The position numbers were made by a program, and so were the translations under genes. The notes beneath the pieces are model-generated. The model had not been told where the DNA came from. It was given only the letters and a program-made list of their open reading frames with translations, and made no database searches. Below, one piece after another: positions 17,952 through 26,483 of a stretch of DNA of 64,000 nucleotides; within the stretch, counting starts at the first letter, position 1, and every line of letters starts with the position of its first letter. Origin of the DNA: Sagittula marina (GTDB taxonomy: Bacteria; Pseudomonadota; Alphaproteobacteria; Rhodobacterales; Rhodobacteraceae). The DNA lies in contig NZ_JACIEJ010000004.1 of assembly GCF_014196795.1 (NCBI RefSeq), positions 361,375 through 425,374 of the forward strand. The letters run 5' to 3'.

Positions 17952-17963
17952 GTAACATGTTAC
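17952..17963. promoter_or_regulatory. Palindrome GTAACATGTTAC, probable operator
   Basis: A perfect 12-bp palindrome in the divergent promoter region, about 50 bases upstream of the carrier gene and 100 upstream of the GntR gene. Position and symmetry suggest it is the binding site of that GntR protein. Confidence 0.5.
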
Positions 17964-18061
17964 GTATTATGCTATGCATCGTACAATCAGGGATTCCCAA
18001 AAGCATCTGCTTGGATTATTTGAAAGACTTCCTGATTTTTTTGATATTCAAGGGGTTGGGT

Positions 18062-18730
18062 ATGGCAGACGGGACCGGATCAAGGCAGGAACTGCAGGCA
18101 GACAAGGCGTTTGCGGCGCTTCTGGTCGCTTTGGGGCAAGGTACGCTCAGGGCCAATGAGTTTATTTCCATGCCCAAACTCGCTGAATTGCTCGAATTTC
18201 CCATTGCCGCCACCCGGGAGGCCATCAAGCGGGCAGAGACGCAATCCCTGGTCAGCATTCTGCCCAAGCGCGGCATCGTGGTGATGGACGCCAGCCCGGA
18301 ACTGACCCGCTCCTGCCTAGACATGCGGGCCTTGCTGGACAAAGAGGGCGCTTGCCGTCTGATCCGTGCAGGTGTGCCGTTGCCGCTCAACAGTCTTCGC
18401 GGAGCGCATGAAACGATGCTTCAGCTCGCGCAATCCGATCGCAGCCCGGATCTGCCTGCGCAGGCGCTCAAGACCGATCTCAGCTTGCATGACATGCTGG
18501 CGAGCGGGCTGGACAATCCCTTTTTGCGCAGCGTCTATGACGCCAACCGGAACCGTCTTTCAGTAATTCAGACCGCCCGCGCCTTTCTCGTTGACCGCAT
18601 TGTCAGCGCCATGGAGGAACACCTCGCCATCATAGCGGCCCTGCGCGCGCACGACGTGGATCAAGTGAGCAAGGCAATCGACCACCACTGCCGTCAGACA
18701 ATGCGCTGGTGGGGAGTCGACGGAGGCTGA
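18062..18730 (+). CDS. GntR-family regulator (FCD type), divergent from the YfcC-family carrier
   Basis: A 222-residue regulator starting MADGTGSRQELQADKAF. The N-terminal winged helix includes ISMPKLAELLEFPIAATREAIKRAETQSLVSILPKRGIVV. The C-terminal helical FCD-like domain includes DLSLHDMLASGLDNPFLRSVYDANR and a late HHCRQTM. The ATG at 18062 follows GGGGTTGGG; the longer open frame to 17903 would cover the operator. It probably controls the divergent carrier gene. Confidence 0.75.
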   Translation: MADGTGSRQELQADKAFAALLVALGQGTLRANEFISMPKLAELLEFPIAATREAIKRAETQSLVSILPKRGIVVMDASPELTRSCLDMRALLDKEGACRLIRAGVPLPLNSLRGAHETMLQLAQSDRSPDLPAQALKTDLSLHDMLASGLDNPFLRSVYDANRNRLSVIQTARAFLVDRIVSAMEEHLAIIAALRAHDVDQVSKAIDHHCRQTMRWWGVDGG

Positions 18731-19491
18731 TAGCTTTGCCTGTCGCAACGATAGAAGCGCGTTTGGGAGATCTCGCACACCACCAAAGTTCAGCCCTCAC
18801 AGGGGCGCGCAAACAGCGCTTAGCGGTTCTGCGGCAGCGGTGCACAATCCTGACAGGGCTGAATGTCGGCTCAGCGGATGGCGTTCCGTTTGCTGGTGCA
18901 GCTCACGATGGGCGTCTCGCTTACGGCCAGCGCGAGCCGGTCAGTCGCACTGGGCGACAGGCAGGCCAAGATGGCGCTCGTTGGATACTTAAACCTTTGC
19001 TGCAATCCGCGCTGCCGACACTCAGCAGGGCGCTGGAAGAGTACCGCCGCATACGACCGGACAGTCGCTTAAGCGGGCGCATAGGAGGGGCACAAAAACG
19101 CAACAGGTCCAAGGCAAGCAAACCTGTTTTTCCTGAATAGCAAACCAAGCTCCTTGGACCGCAAGCCTGCTTTTGCGAGCTTCACGACATTGATCATCAG
19201 TACTCCACCGCGCACGCACTTCCGCAGATCTTCACGTCTCGCTTGGAGGAAAAGGTTGCCTTGCTATCCGTGGCATGTGCCGTGGAGCAAAGCAGCGAGA
19301 CAAGCAGAAGCGTCGGCACGGACCCTAAAAACCTGTGGTGGGAGCACTGGAACGGCGACACCTGGTTGCTAAAAAGCCGCGTCGTTTTACGCATACTGCC
19401 TTGAAAGCGGTCAATTGTGCTTGGACTTATCCGACGCGGAAGGCATAGAACGCAGAGCATCTTGATCGTACTCACAGAAAGAGGACGCAGC
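18731..19491. other. Gap without a recognisable gene; one long inverted repeat
   Basis: About 760 bases between the GntR gene and the TRAP genes. Open frames on both strands have no recognised motifs. A 9-bp perfect inverted repeat, GGTCCAAGG (19106) and CCTTGGACC (19152), is separated by 37 bases. A short plus-strand stretch near 19200-19400 reads like protein (TSRLEEKVALLSVACAVEQ), ends at a stop near 19402 and may be a gene stump. The TRAP promoter probably lies in its last 100 bases. Confidence 0.4.
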
Positions 19492-20067
19492 ATGAAAATC
19501 CTCGGGCGAATCGCCTCCGTCATCTGCGCGATCAACGCCGTGGTTGGGACAATCCTGTCTTGGCTGTCGGTGGGGATCGTGCTCGTCTGCTTCACCGTGG
19601 TGGTGCAGCGCTATGTCTTTGCCGTCAGCCATGTCTGGATGCAGGATCTCTACATCTGGATGAACGGCGCCATGTTCACCGGTGTAGCTGGCTTTGCCCT
19701 GCTGCGCGACAACCACGTGCGGGTCGACATATTCTATCGCCCGGCCACGCCGCGAAAGAAGGCGGTGATCGATCTGGTGGGGGTGCTGCTGTTCCTCATG
19801 CCCGCCATGTACGTGGTCTGGATCTACGCCCTGCCCTTCGTCCAACGCTCCTGGCGCTACGGCGAAGGCTCCGCCAATGTCGGCGGCATGCCCGCTCTCT
19901 TTGTGCTGAAGACCTTCATCCTGGCCTTCGCGGTGCTGATCGCCCTGCAGGGGCTGGCGATGATCCTGCGCTCGATCCTGATGCTTGCGGGCCGTGAAGA
20001 CCTGGTGCCCGCCCGCATCCGCTATACCCGCGCCGAAGATCCCACCCATCCCACGGAGGCCGTCTGA
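19492..20067 (+). CDS. TRAP transporter small permease (DctQ family)
   Basis: A 191-residue protein with four membrane helices. It includes WMQDLYIWMNGAMFTGVAGFALLRDNHVRVD, the usual DctQ core in which the Trp/Asp pair near helix 2 is conserved. The start at 19492 (MKILGRIASV) follows AGAAAGAGGAC; the longer frame to 19417 has no such site. It forms the membrane complex with the large subunit, whose ATG overlaps this stop. Confidence 0.85.
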   Translation: MKILGRIASVICAINAVVGTILSWLSVGIVLVCFTVVVQRYVFAVSHVWMQDLYIWMNGAMFTGVAGFALLRDNHVRVDIFYRPATPRKKAVIDLVGVLLFLMPAMYVVWIYALPFVQRSWRYGEGSANVGGMPALFVLKTFILAFAVLIALQGLAMILRSILMLAGREDLVPARIRYTRAEDPTHPTEAV

Positions 20068-21458
20068 TGGATCCCGTCCTGATCGGAGAACTTCTTTCCG
20101 GCCTCATGTTCGTCGGCATCATCGGCTTCTTGCTGATGGGCTTTCCGGTGGCCTTCACCCTGGCCGGCACCTCGCTGCTCTTCGGCGCGATCGGCATGTA
20201 TTTCGGCGTCTTCGACCCATCGAACTTCGGCTCCCTCCCGAACCGCTACATCGGCTACATGACCAACGAGGTCCTGGTCGCCGTGCCGCTCTTTGTCTTT
20301 ATGGGGGTGATGCTGGAACGGTCGCAGATCGCCGAACAGCTCCTGCTGACCATGGGCAAGCTTTTCGGCAACATGCGCGGCGGTCTTGCGATTTCCGTGG
20401 TGATCGTGGGCGCGATGCTTGCGGCCTCCACCGGTGTCGTGGGAGCCACGGTGGTCACCATGGGCCTGATCTCCCTTCCGGCGATGATGCGTGCGGGCTA
20501 CAAGCCGACGCTGGCCACCGGCGCGATCTGCGCCTCCGGCACGCTGGGCCAGATCATCCCGCCGTCGACGGTGCTGATCTTCATGGGCGATATGCTGTCG
20601 GGCATCAACGCACAGGTGCAGATGGCCAAGGGGAACTTCGCCCCGACGCCGGTGTCGGTGGGTGATCTCTTTGCCGGGGCGATGTTGCCGGGCTTCCTGT
20701 TGGTGCTGCTGTATATCGGTTACATCATCTTCAAGGCGATCGTCGATCCCGAGAGCTGCCCCGCGACTCCTGTCCCTCCGGAGGAAAAGGCCGGGCTGAA
20801 GCGTGAGATCTTCACCGCGCTGCTGCCGCCGCTGCTTTTGATCCTGGCGGTTCTGGGCTCGATCCTCGGCGGCATCGCCACGCCGACCGAAGCAGCCTCT
20901 GTCGGTGCCGTGGGCGCGACCCTGCTGGCCGCCCTGCGTTGGAGGCTGTCGTGGAAGATTCTGCACGAGACTGCGGTCCAGACCGCCGCAATCACCAGCA
21001 TGGTCTTCATCATCCTGTTCGGTGCCGCAGTCTTCTCGGTGGTCTTCCGGATGATGGGCGGTGACAATCTGGTGCACGAGTTCCTGACCGCCCTGCCCGG
21101 CGGTCCGCTGATGGCAGTCGCTGTCGTGATGGCGATCATGTTCGTGCTCGGCTTCATCCTCGACACCTTCGAGATCATCTTCATCGTGATCCCGATCACC
21201 GCGCCGATCCTGCTGGCGATGGACATCAACCCGGTCTGGCTGGGCGTCATGGTGGGGGTGAACCTGCAGACATCCTTCCTGACGCCGCCCTTCGGGTTCG
21301 CGCTGTTCTACCTGCGCGGCGTGGCGCCCGACAACGTGCCGACCTCGGCCATCTACCGCGGCATCCTGCCCTTTGTGCTGTTGCAGATCCTGGCCATCGC
21401 GCTGCTCTTCGCCTTCCCGGGCGTGGTCACGTGGCTGCCCTCATTGATCGCGGGCTAG
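20067..21458 (+). CDS. TRAP transporter large permease (DctM family)
   Basis: A 463-residue integral membrane protein with about 12-13 helices. Landmarks are MTNEVLVAVPLFVFMGVMLERS, TVVTMGLISLPAMMRAGY, GTLGQIIPPSTVLIFMGD and the late NLQTSFLTPPFGFALFYLRGV. These are typical of the mannitol/chloroaromatic (TakM-like) branch. It is coupled to the small permease by overlapping codons. The matching binding protein is encoded convergently beyond a shared terminator. Confidence 0.9.
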   Translation: MDPVLIGELLSGLMFVGIIGFLLMGFPVAFTLAGTSLLFGAIGMYFGVFDPSNFGSLPNRYIGYMTNEVLVAVPLFVFMGVMLERSQIAEQLLLTMGKLFGNMRGGLAISVVIVGAMLAASTGVVGATVVTMGLISLPAMMRAGYKPTLATGAICASGTLGQIIPPSTVLIFMGDMLSGINAQVQMAKGNFAPTPVSVGDLFAGAMLPGFLLVLLYIGYIIFKAIVDPESCPATPVPPEEKAGLKREIFTALLPPLLLILAVLGSILGGIATPTEAASVGAVGATLLAALRWRLSWKILHETAVQTAAITSMVFIILFGAAVFSVVFRMMGGDNLVHEFLTALPGGPLMAVAVVMAIMFVLGFILDTFEIIFIVIPITAPILLAMDINPVWLGVMVGVNLQTSFLTPPFGFALFYLRGVAPDNVPTSAIYRGILPFVLLQILAIALLFAFPGVVTWLPSLIAG

Positions 21459-21494
21459 CGCCCGGATCGGTGCGCTGTATTTTGCTGGCAAAAC

Positions 21495-21525
21495 AAAAAG
21501 GCCCGGACATTGTCCGGGCCTTTTG
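21495..21525. terminator. Bidirectional terminator between convergent TRAP genes
   Basis: GGCCCGGACA and TGTCCGGGCC form a 10-bp inverted repeat. A-rich sequence on its left and TTTT on its right make it usable on both strands. It sits between the DctM stop at 21458 and the binding-protein stop at 21549. Confidence 0.85.
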
Positions 21526-21548
21526 CAGATCTGGAACAGGCCAGATGT

Positions 21549-22643
21549 TCAGAGCGTGAAATACTTGGCGCGGGCCTGAATGAAGTTCAGGTCGTTGCCC
21601 TCGGTCCGGGTGCGCATCACGTTCAGGGATTCGATGAAATGCTCGGTAACCTTGCGGGTCATCTCATCACCGCTGTCGCGCAGCTCGCCGATGATCTCCA
21701 TCGAGGCCTGTGCACCGGCTTCCAGGATCTCGTCCGGGAACTGACGCACCTGCACGCCGTGCTCTTCGACAAGGGTCTTCAGGGCGCGCGGGTCGTTGGC
21801 AATGAAGTCGGCAGAGACGGTGTCATACTCGGCCTGGCAGACATCGCGCACGATCGCCTGCAGGTCGTCGGGCAAGGCCTGATACTTCGCCTTGTCGACC
21901 ACCAGCTCGGTGGCGAGACCCGGTTCCACGAAGGAGGGGAAGTAGTAGTTCTTCGCCACCTGGTAGAAGCCGAGGGCCAGGTCATTGTAGGGACCGACGA
22001 ATTCGGCCGCGTCCAGCGCGCCCGACTGCAGCGCCTGGAAGATCTCGCCAGCGGCCATATTGGTCACGGTGGCGCCCAGCTTTTCCCAGACGCGGCCGCC
22101 CAGGCCCGGTGTGCGGAAGCGTACGCCCTTCAGGCTGTCGAGACCGGTGAGCTCCTCGCGGAACCAGCCACCCGCCTGGGTGCCGGTGTTGCCGGACAGG
22201 AAGCCCTGCACACCGAACTGGTCATAGACCTCATCCCAGAGCTGCTGGCCGCCCATGTGCTGCACCCAGGCCGCCAGTTCGCCCGCAGTCATGCCGTAGG
22301 GCACGCCGGTGAAGTAGGACAGGGCCGTGGACTTGTTCTGCCAGTAGTAGGCAGCGCCATGGCTCATCTCGGCGGTGCCGTCGATCACGGCATCCAGTGA
22401 CTGTAGCGGCGGCACCATCTCGCCGGCGGCGTAGACCTGCACGGTCAAACGTCCGCCTGAAGCAGCGGTGATCCGGTCGGCCAGGCGCTGTGCGCCGACA
22501 CCGAGGCCGGGGAAATTCTTCGGCCAGGTGGTGACCATGCGCCAGGTGATACGGTCCTGGGCGACGGCGGGGCTGGCCAGGGCGGCAGCCCCGGCACCGG
22601 CGCCCGCCAGGGCGCCACGGCGGATGAAAGAACGACGATCCAT
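21549..22643 (-). CDS. TRAP periplasmic binding protein, TakP-like (2-oxo acid type)
   Basis: A 364-residue secreted protein with a twin-arginine type signal (MDRRSFIRRGALAGAGAGAA) cut near SPAVAQ. The mature part has the TakP-like order TWPKNFPG, GEMVPPLQSLDAV, GNTGTQAGGWFREEL and AEFVGPYNDLALGF. In Rhodobacter sphaeroides TakP binds 2-oxo acids such as pyruvate; a similar ligand is likely here. The start is set at 22643, with GGGAGGAAAC upstream. It faces its permease genes across a terminator instead of preceding them. Confidence 0.85.
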   Translation of the reverse strand: MDRRSFIRRGALAGAGAGAAALASPAVAQDRITWRMVTTWPKNFPGLGVGAQRLADRITAASGGRLTVQVYAAGEMVPPLQSLDAVIDGTAEMSHGAAYYWQNKSTALSYFTGVPYGMTAGELAAWVQHMGGQQLWDEVYDQFGVQGFLSGNTGTQAGGWFREELTGLDSLKGVRFRTPGLGGRVWEKLGATVTNMAAGEIFQALQSGALDAAEFVGPYNDLALGFYQVAKNYYFPSFVEPGLATELVVDKAKYQALPDDLQAIVRDVCQAEYDTVSADFIANDPRALKTLVEEHGVQVRQFPDEILEAGAQASMEIIGELRDSGDEMTRKVTEHFIESLNVMRTRTEGNDLNFIQARAKYFTL

Positions 22644-23049
22644 GTTTCCTCCCACGGGGGTCTTTTATGTTGGTGCTGTGGGGACCGACGTTTCGGCCCC
22701 TCACGTGTCGCATCAATACAGTACATGCAGGGACAGTCTAGGCTCAGGACCCATCGATTTCGCTCGGCAGGCAGGATTCAGCGTTTGAAAACGAGCGCTG
22801 TCGTGTCTGATATCTTCGGGCTGAGAGGTCCGCAGATAGCGCCTCTTAATCCGGCTTTTCGAAATCTCATGGCACGCCGCGCGTTGACGACCGGTGCCTG
22901 CTGATTAGGATTATTCATTTATATACAAATACTTCCATAAATGCATGCGCCGAAAAACCATGGCCCGCCCAAGACTTTCTACAAGCATTGGGTGCGGTGG
23001 AGCGTCTTGGGCATCTTCGCGTAGAATCTGGTCCGGCTGGCGGTCGAGC
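22644..23049. other. Gap: promoter region of the TakP-like gene, otherwise nothing recognised
   Basis: The binding-protein promoter should lie in the first 100 bases. The rest, including an AT-rich stretch around 22905-22935, holds no recognisable gene and grades into an IS3 relic. Confidence 0.4.
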
Positions 23050-23500
23050 ACGTCGTGAAGAAGACTGGGGTGATTGAAGCGATTTACTTGAAGGCGCGTC
23101 GCACGGCGTCCAGTCTGGGCCATCCGGTCAACGTGTTCGGGGCCGCTTGGAAAGTCAGCGATTGCATCGTCGCGCAGGCTGTTCAATCGCCAGCCGAAGG
23201 TCGACTGGTTGCTCGGCGACCGAAGCTGCGACGTAAATTTGCTCCAGAAAGCATTGCCAAGAAAAGGCCGTTTCCTTGACAATATTTTCATCGAGAGGCT
23301 GTGGCGAACCTTGAACTAAGAGTGCGTCTACCTGCATGCCTTGGAGACAGGATCGGGGATCACGGCGGCCATCCAGAGGCGATCTTCCACCCCCTGCAGC
23401 GCCCTCGCAAAGCCCTCGTCGGCCGGCCACCGGTGCTGTTTTATTGGCACAGAATTTCAAACAATCCGATCAGCAGGTGTAGCGAGTAGCTTAATTCACG
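23050..23500 (+). pseudogene. IS3-family transposase relic (C-terminal part)
   Basis: In the plus strand, KALPRKGRFLDNIFIERLWRTLN, a stop, then ECVYLHAL match the DNIFIERLWRSLK-EAVYLH segment of IS3-type integrases. The sequence after it is frameshifted. No intact orf or clear ends remain. A weak hairpin resembling the repeat family lies near 23150-23185 but is too diverged to count. Confidence 0.6.
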
Positions 23501-23560
23501 CCAGATTCTCTTCAAGGGATGGGGAGTAGCTCAAAATGCCCGAAGCGTTCGACCCTTTGC

Positions 23561-24556
23561 TCAGGCACTCATCTTTCTGGTGTGAGTTAAAACCTTGTCG
23601 CAGAGTGCAGACCAAGCCCCAATGTTCGCATCCGCCAGGGACGCCGGCACAGGTCGATCAACCGTTTGCGCGGGGGAGAGTGCGATGGAAGAAAGCGCAT
23701 CTTGCCATCCCTCACAGCAGTGGTCAGAGACGACGACATTCCCCCGCGCAGACTGATCCCGCAACCCATCGACCGCCGACATGACGACCACGCGGCCGGC
23801 GACATTGGCTTCGATCGCGACCAGGCCGTAAGGCTCCCAACGGGACGGCATGAGGATGACATCACACGATCCGTATGCTTCGGCCGGATTGGCCGCAAAC
23901 CCGGCAAATCGAATTCGGGCGTCACCATCGGCAAGGTGTTCCAGATGCCCCCTCTCCTCCCCTTCGCCAAAAAGAGTGAGCGTCAGATGAGGATCGTCGA
24001 CAGCCCGGAAGGCTTGGATCAGAATGTCGAACCCTTTTTGCTGGTCGAACCGGCCAACGGCACCGAAATGGCGGATCGGGCCGAGGGGAGCGACAACAGT
24101 TGCGAGCCCTCCCAGGTCCGTCATCGGTGTGATGACGTCAAGCATATGCCTGCGGACGAGGTCGTTGCGCGCCATCCAGGCGGCCTGAGCCTCACTGACA
24201 GCAACAACGCGATCGAACAGTGCGTAAGCGGTGCGCAGGAGGCGATGAAACCGGCCGCGTGCTGTAACGTTGATCGCTGAGAAGGCTTCGGAATAGCTAT
24301 GCTCGACATGCACCATCGGCACGCTGGAATACCGTGCGCGCAGGGCGATCAGACCGGGAAGACCGGACCAGCTGACCGAGAGGTGCGATACGATCATGTC
24401 GACATCATCGGGCACGCCCGAGGGGCGGTTGCGCGGCACCACCACGACCTGATGTTCCATATGCGTCGTCAGCGCCGGTGTATCCTGAAGGAAGGCAAGG
24501 TATCGGGTCACGCCACCAGCGGTGGTGTCGTCTACAAGGTGAGCGATCTTGATCAT
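23561..24556 (-). CDS. Glycosyltransferase family 4 (exopolysaccharide synthesis)
   Basis: A 331-residue cytoplasmic GT-B transferase. It starts MIKIAHLVDDTTAGGVTRYL, has the linker GAVGRFDQQKGFDILIQAF and FGEGEERGHLE, and the donor-binding region MPSRWEPYGLVAIEANV, where the E-x7-E-like pattern contacts the nucleotide sugar. It would add a sugar to the lipid-linked repeat unit. It is the last gene of a four-gene operon with two GT2 enzymes and the flippase. Confidence 0.85.
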   Translation of the reverse strand: MIKIAHLVDDTTAGGVTRYLAFLQDTPALTTHMEHQVVVVPRNRPSGVPDDVDMIVSHLSVSWSGLPGLIALRARYSSVPMVHVEHSYSEAFSAINVTARGRFHRLLRTAYALFDRVVAVSEAQAAWMARNDLVRRHMLDVITPMTDLGGLATVVAPLGPIRHFGAVGRFDQQKGFDILIQAFRAVDDPHLTLTLFGEGEERGHLEHLADGDARIRFAGFAANPAEAYGSCDVILMPSRWEPYGLVAIEANVAGRVVVMSAVDGLRDQSARGNVVVSDHCCEGWQDALSSIALSPAQTVDRPVPASLADANIGAWSALCDKVLTHTRKMSA

Positions 24557-24574
24557 TGGGAAACTCCTTTGCGG

Positions 24575-25555
24575 TCAGGCGAGCCGGCGCCCACTGGCGC
24601 GCGCGATACGTTGCAGGATGTTCGGGCCGAGAGCGGAGAGCACCAGTGCGGCGCCCGTGGTTGTTCCGGTCTTGATAGGGTCTCGCAAAAGCGCTGCGGG
24701 GGACGCGGCCCAAGCGGACCTCAGGCGGGTCAAAGCTTCGGCGCCCTTGCCCGAGCTGATCGCCCGGCGAGCAAGGTATCGGTTCTGAAGCGCGCGTGCG
24801 GCGGGGGCGTGGCTATGGAAGAAACCGGGCGAGATCGCGGAAAGCTTGTCGACAAGACGCTCCCAGCTGGCGAACTGCCGGTCGGTTGCTGCCGACAGGG
24901 CCCCTGCGACGATCCGATAGCGTGTCAGCAGTCCGGGCACACCTTCGATGGTCCAGTCGGTCGTCAGGCATAGGCGCAACCAGCACTCGATGTCCTCGGA
25001 CTGGCGGAACCTCTCGTCGAAAAACCAATCCCGCGCAGCTTGTCCCGACGGGCGGAAGGCGATGGCATCCAGGGCGTCCCGACGCATGACCGCACTGGAT
25101 CCATTGCCTACCGGATTGAACAGGAAAACGTGCTTGGCGGTGATACGCTTGAGGCGCGGCCTTTGGGCCAGCCCGAGCGGCGCCCCATTGGCGTCGATAA
25201 GCTCGGACCCGGAAAAGCTGAGCCCCACCTGCGGGTTGGCATCCAGATGCCGGACATGTGTGGCAAGCTTGGTCGGACGCCAGAGGTCGTCGCTGTCACA
25301 GAACCCGATGTAGTCACCTTTGGCGTGATAGATCCCGGTGTTCCGTGCCCCGGCGAGCCCTCGGTTCGGTTGCTGGACGAGCCGCACCCGCTTGTCACCG
25401 AAACTCCGTACGATCGCAACGGTGCGATCGGATGACCCGTCATCGACGACGACAATTTCGAAGTCGATGAAACTCTGCGCCAAAAGGCTGCGAAGGGTTT
25501 CACTGATCGTCTCGGCGACATTATAGGCGGGAACGATGATGGAAGCCTTGGGCAT
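24575..25555 (-). CDS. Glycosyltransferase family 2 (exopolysaccharide synthesis)
   Basis: A 326-residue GT-A transferase. The N-terminal fold reads ASIIVPAYNVAETISETL, VVDDGSSDRT, NRGLAGARNTGI and the metal-binding DxD region GFCDSDDLW. A variable C-terminal half with short helices follows. It would transfer a sugar from a nucleotide donor to the growing repeat unit at the inner membrane. It lies between the other GT2 and the GT4 with gaps of 12-18 bases. Confidence 0.87.
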   Translation of the reverse strand: MPKASIIVPAYNVAETISETLRSLLAQSFIDFEIVVVDDGSSDRTVAIVRSFGDKRVRLVQQPNRGLAGARNTGIYHAKGDYIGFCDSDDLWRPTKLATHVRHLDANPQVGLSFSGSELIDANGAPLGLAQRPRLKRITAKHVFLFNPVGNGSSAVMRRDALDAIAFRPSGQAARDWFFDERFRQSEDIECWLRLCLTTDWTIEGVPGLLTRYRIVAGALSAATDRQFASWERLVDKLSAISPGFFHSHAPAARALQNRYLARRAISSGKGAEALTRLRSAWAASPAALLRDPIKTGTTTGAALVLSALGPNILQRIARASGRRLA

Positions 25556-25567
25556 GTTACACTCCGC

Positions 25568-26482
25568 TCAGTTGGAGAAAAGACTGCGGCGCAAGCGGCG
25601 CGGCATGATGGGTGCGGCAAGGGCCGCCAAGAAGGTCAATCCGCCGCGTTTTATGTCCGTAAAGAAGCCGACAGGGCTGGTCGCCACTCCGGCCAGCGCC
25701 ATCCGCAGGGATTGCAGAGGCGGCGCATCCGTTCGCAAAGCGCGTCTGGCAATATAGCGCAGGTGGATGGCTTCGGACCGACGGTCGACCGGGAAACCCA
25801 TGCGCGCTGCGGTTGCCAAGGCAGTCTCCCTCCCGATGCGCATCGCGTCGAGGTTGGCCGACAGACCTGTCGGCGAGGTCCGGTAGTGCACCAGAATTTC
25901 ATCCAGCCCCAAGAACCGGCCTCCGGAGCCGGTCACTCTGATCAGCCATTCCAGATCTTCGTTGTGCACCATGGTCACATCGAACCCGCCGCTTTCAATG
26001 AAAGTCCGTCGAGTGACCGCGACATTGGACATCGTGCAGACCGGGTTTTCGCCCAGCAGTGTCTGGACCGACAGAGGACCGTCGCAGACCTGCGAAGTCG
26101 ACCGCGATCCCTTGCCGTCAAAGAAGGCGACACGGGCATAGACGCCGTCCACATCGGGCCGGGCAAAGGTCTGATGCATCAGCGCCAGCTTTTGCGGGTA
26201 CCAAAGATCATCAGCGTCGCAAAACGCGATCACCTTTCCACGAGACCGCATCGCGGCATGGTTCCGGGCAGAGCTTGGCCCCTGGCCTGGGTTGCGCATC
26301 ACCTTGAAGCGCGAATCTTTTGCGGTGCGGGCCACAGCCAGTGCCCATGTCGCATCTGTCGACCCGTCGTCTATTATGAGAGCTTCCCAATCAACGAAGG
26401 TCTGCGATGCAATGCTATCGAGCGTGTCATTGAGCGTTTCGGCGGCGTTGAAGCACGGGATGACAATCGAGAAATACGGCAT
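25568..26482 (-). CDS. Glycosyltransferase family 2 (exopolysaccharide synthesis)
   Basis: A 304-residue GT-A transferase beginning MPYFSIVIPCFNAAETL, with IIDDGSTDAT, GPSSARNHA and the DxD segment AFCDADDLWYPQ. It is a paralogue of the neighbouring GT2. The start is taken at 26482 because conserved sequence begins there and the flippase gene stops two bases before; the longer frame to 26611 would overlap the flippase. Confidence 0.87.
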   Translation of the reverse strand: MPYFSIVIPCFNAAETLNDTLDSIASQTFVDWEALIIDDGSTDATWALAVARTAKDSRFKVMRNPGQGPSSARNHAAMRSRGKVIAFCDADDLWYPQKLALMHQTFARPDVDGVYARVAFFDGKGSRSTSQVCDGPLSVQTLLGENPVCTMSNVAVTRRTFIESGGFDVTMVHNEDLEWLIRVTGSGGRFLGLDEILVHYRTSPTGLSANLDAMRIGRETALATAARMGFPVDRRSEAIHLRYIARRALRTDAPPLQSLRMALAGVATSPVGFFTDIKRGGLTFLAALAAPIMPRRLRRSLFSN

Positions 26483-26483
26483 A

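Noticed and set aside
18709..19140. 143-codon plus-strand frame after the GntR gene
   Set aside because: It starts inside the GntR gene, is Arg/Gly-rich without motif and has no ribosome-binding site.
20022..21077. Minus-strand open frame of 351 codons opposite DctM
   Set aside because: It is the mirror of a hydrophobic coding region, producing Asp/His/Gln-rich nonsense.
23150..23185. Possible degenerate hairpin element in the 23-kb IS3 relic
   Set aside because: Only about a dozen bases resemble the family and the pairing is imperfect.
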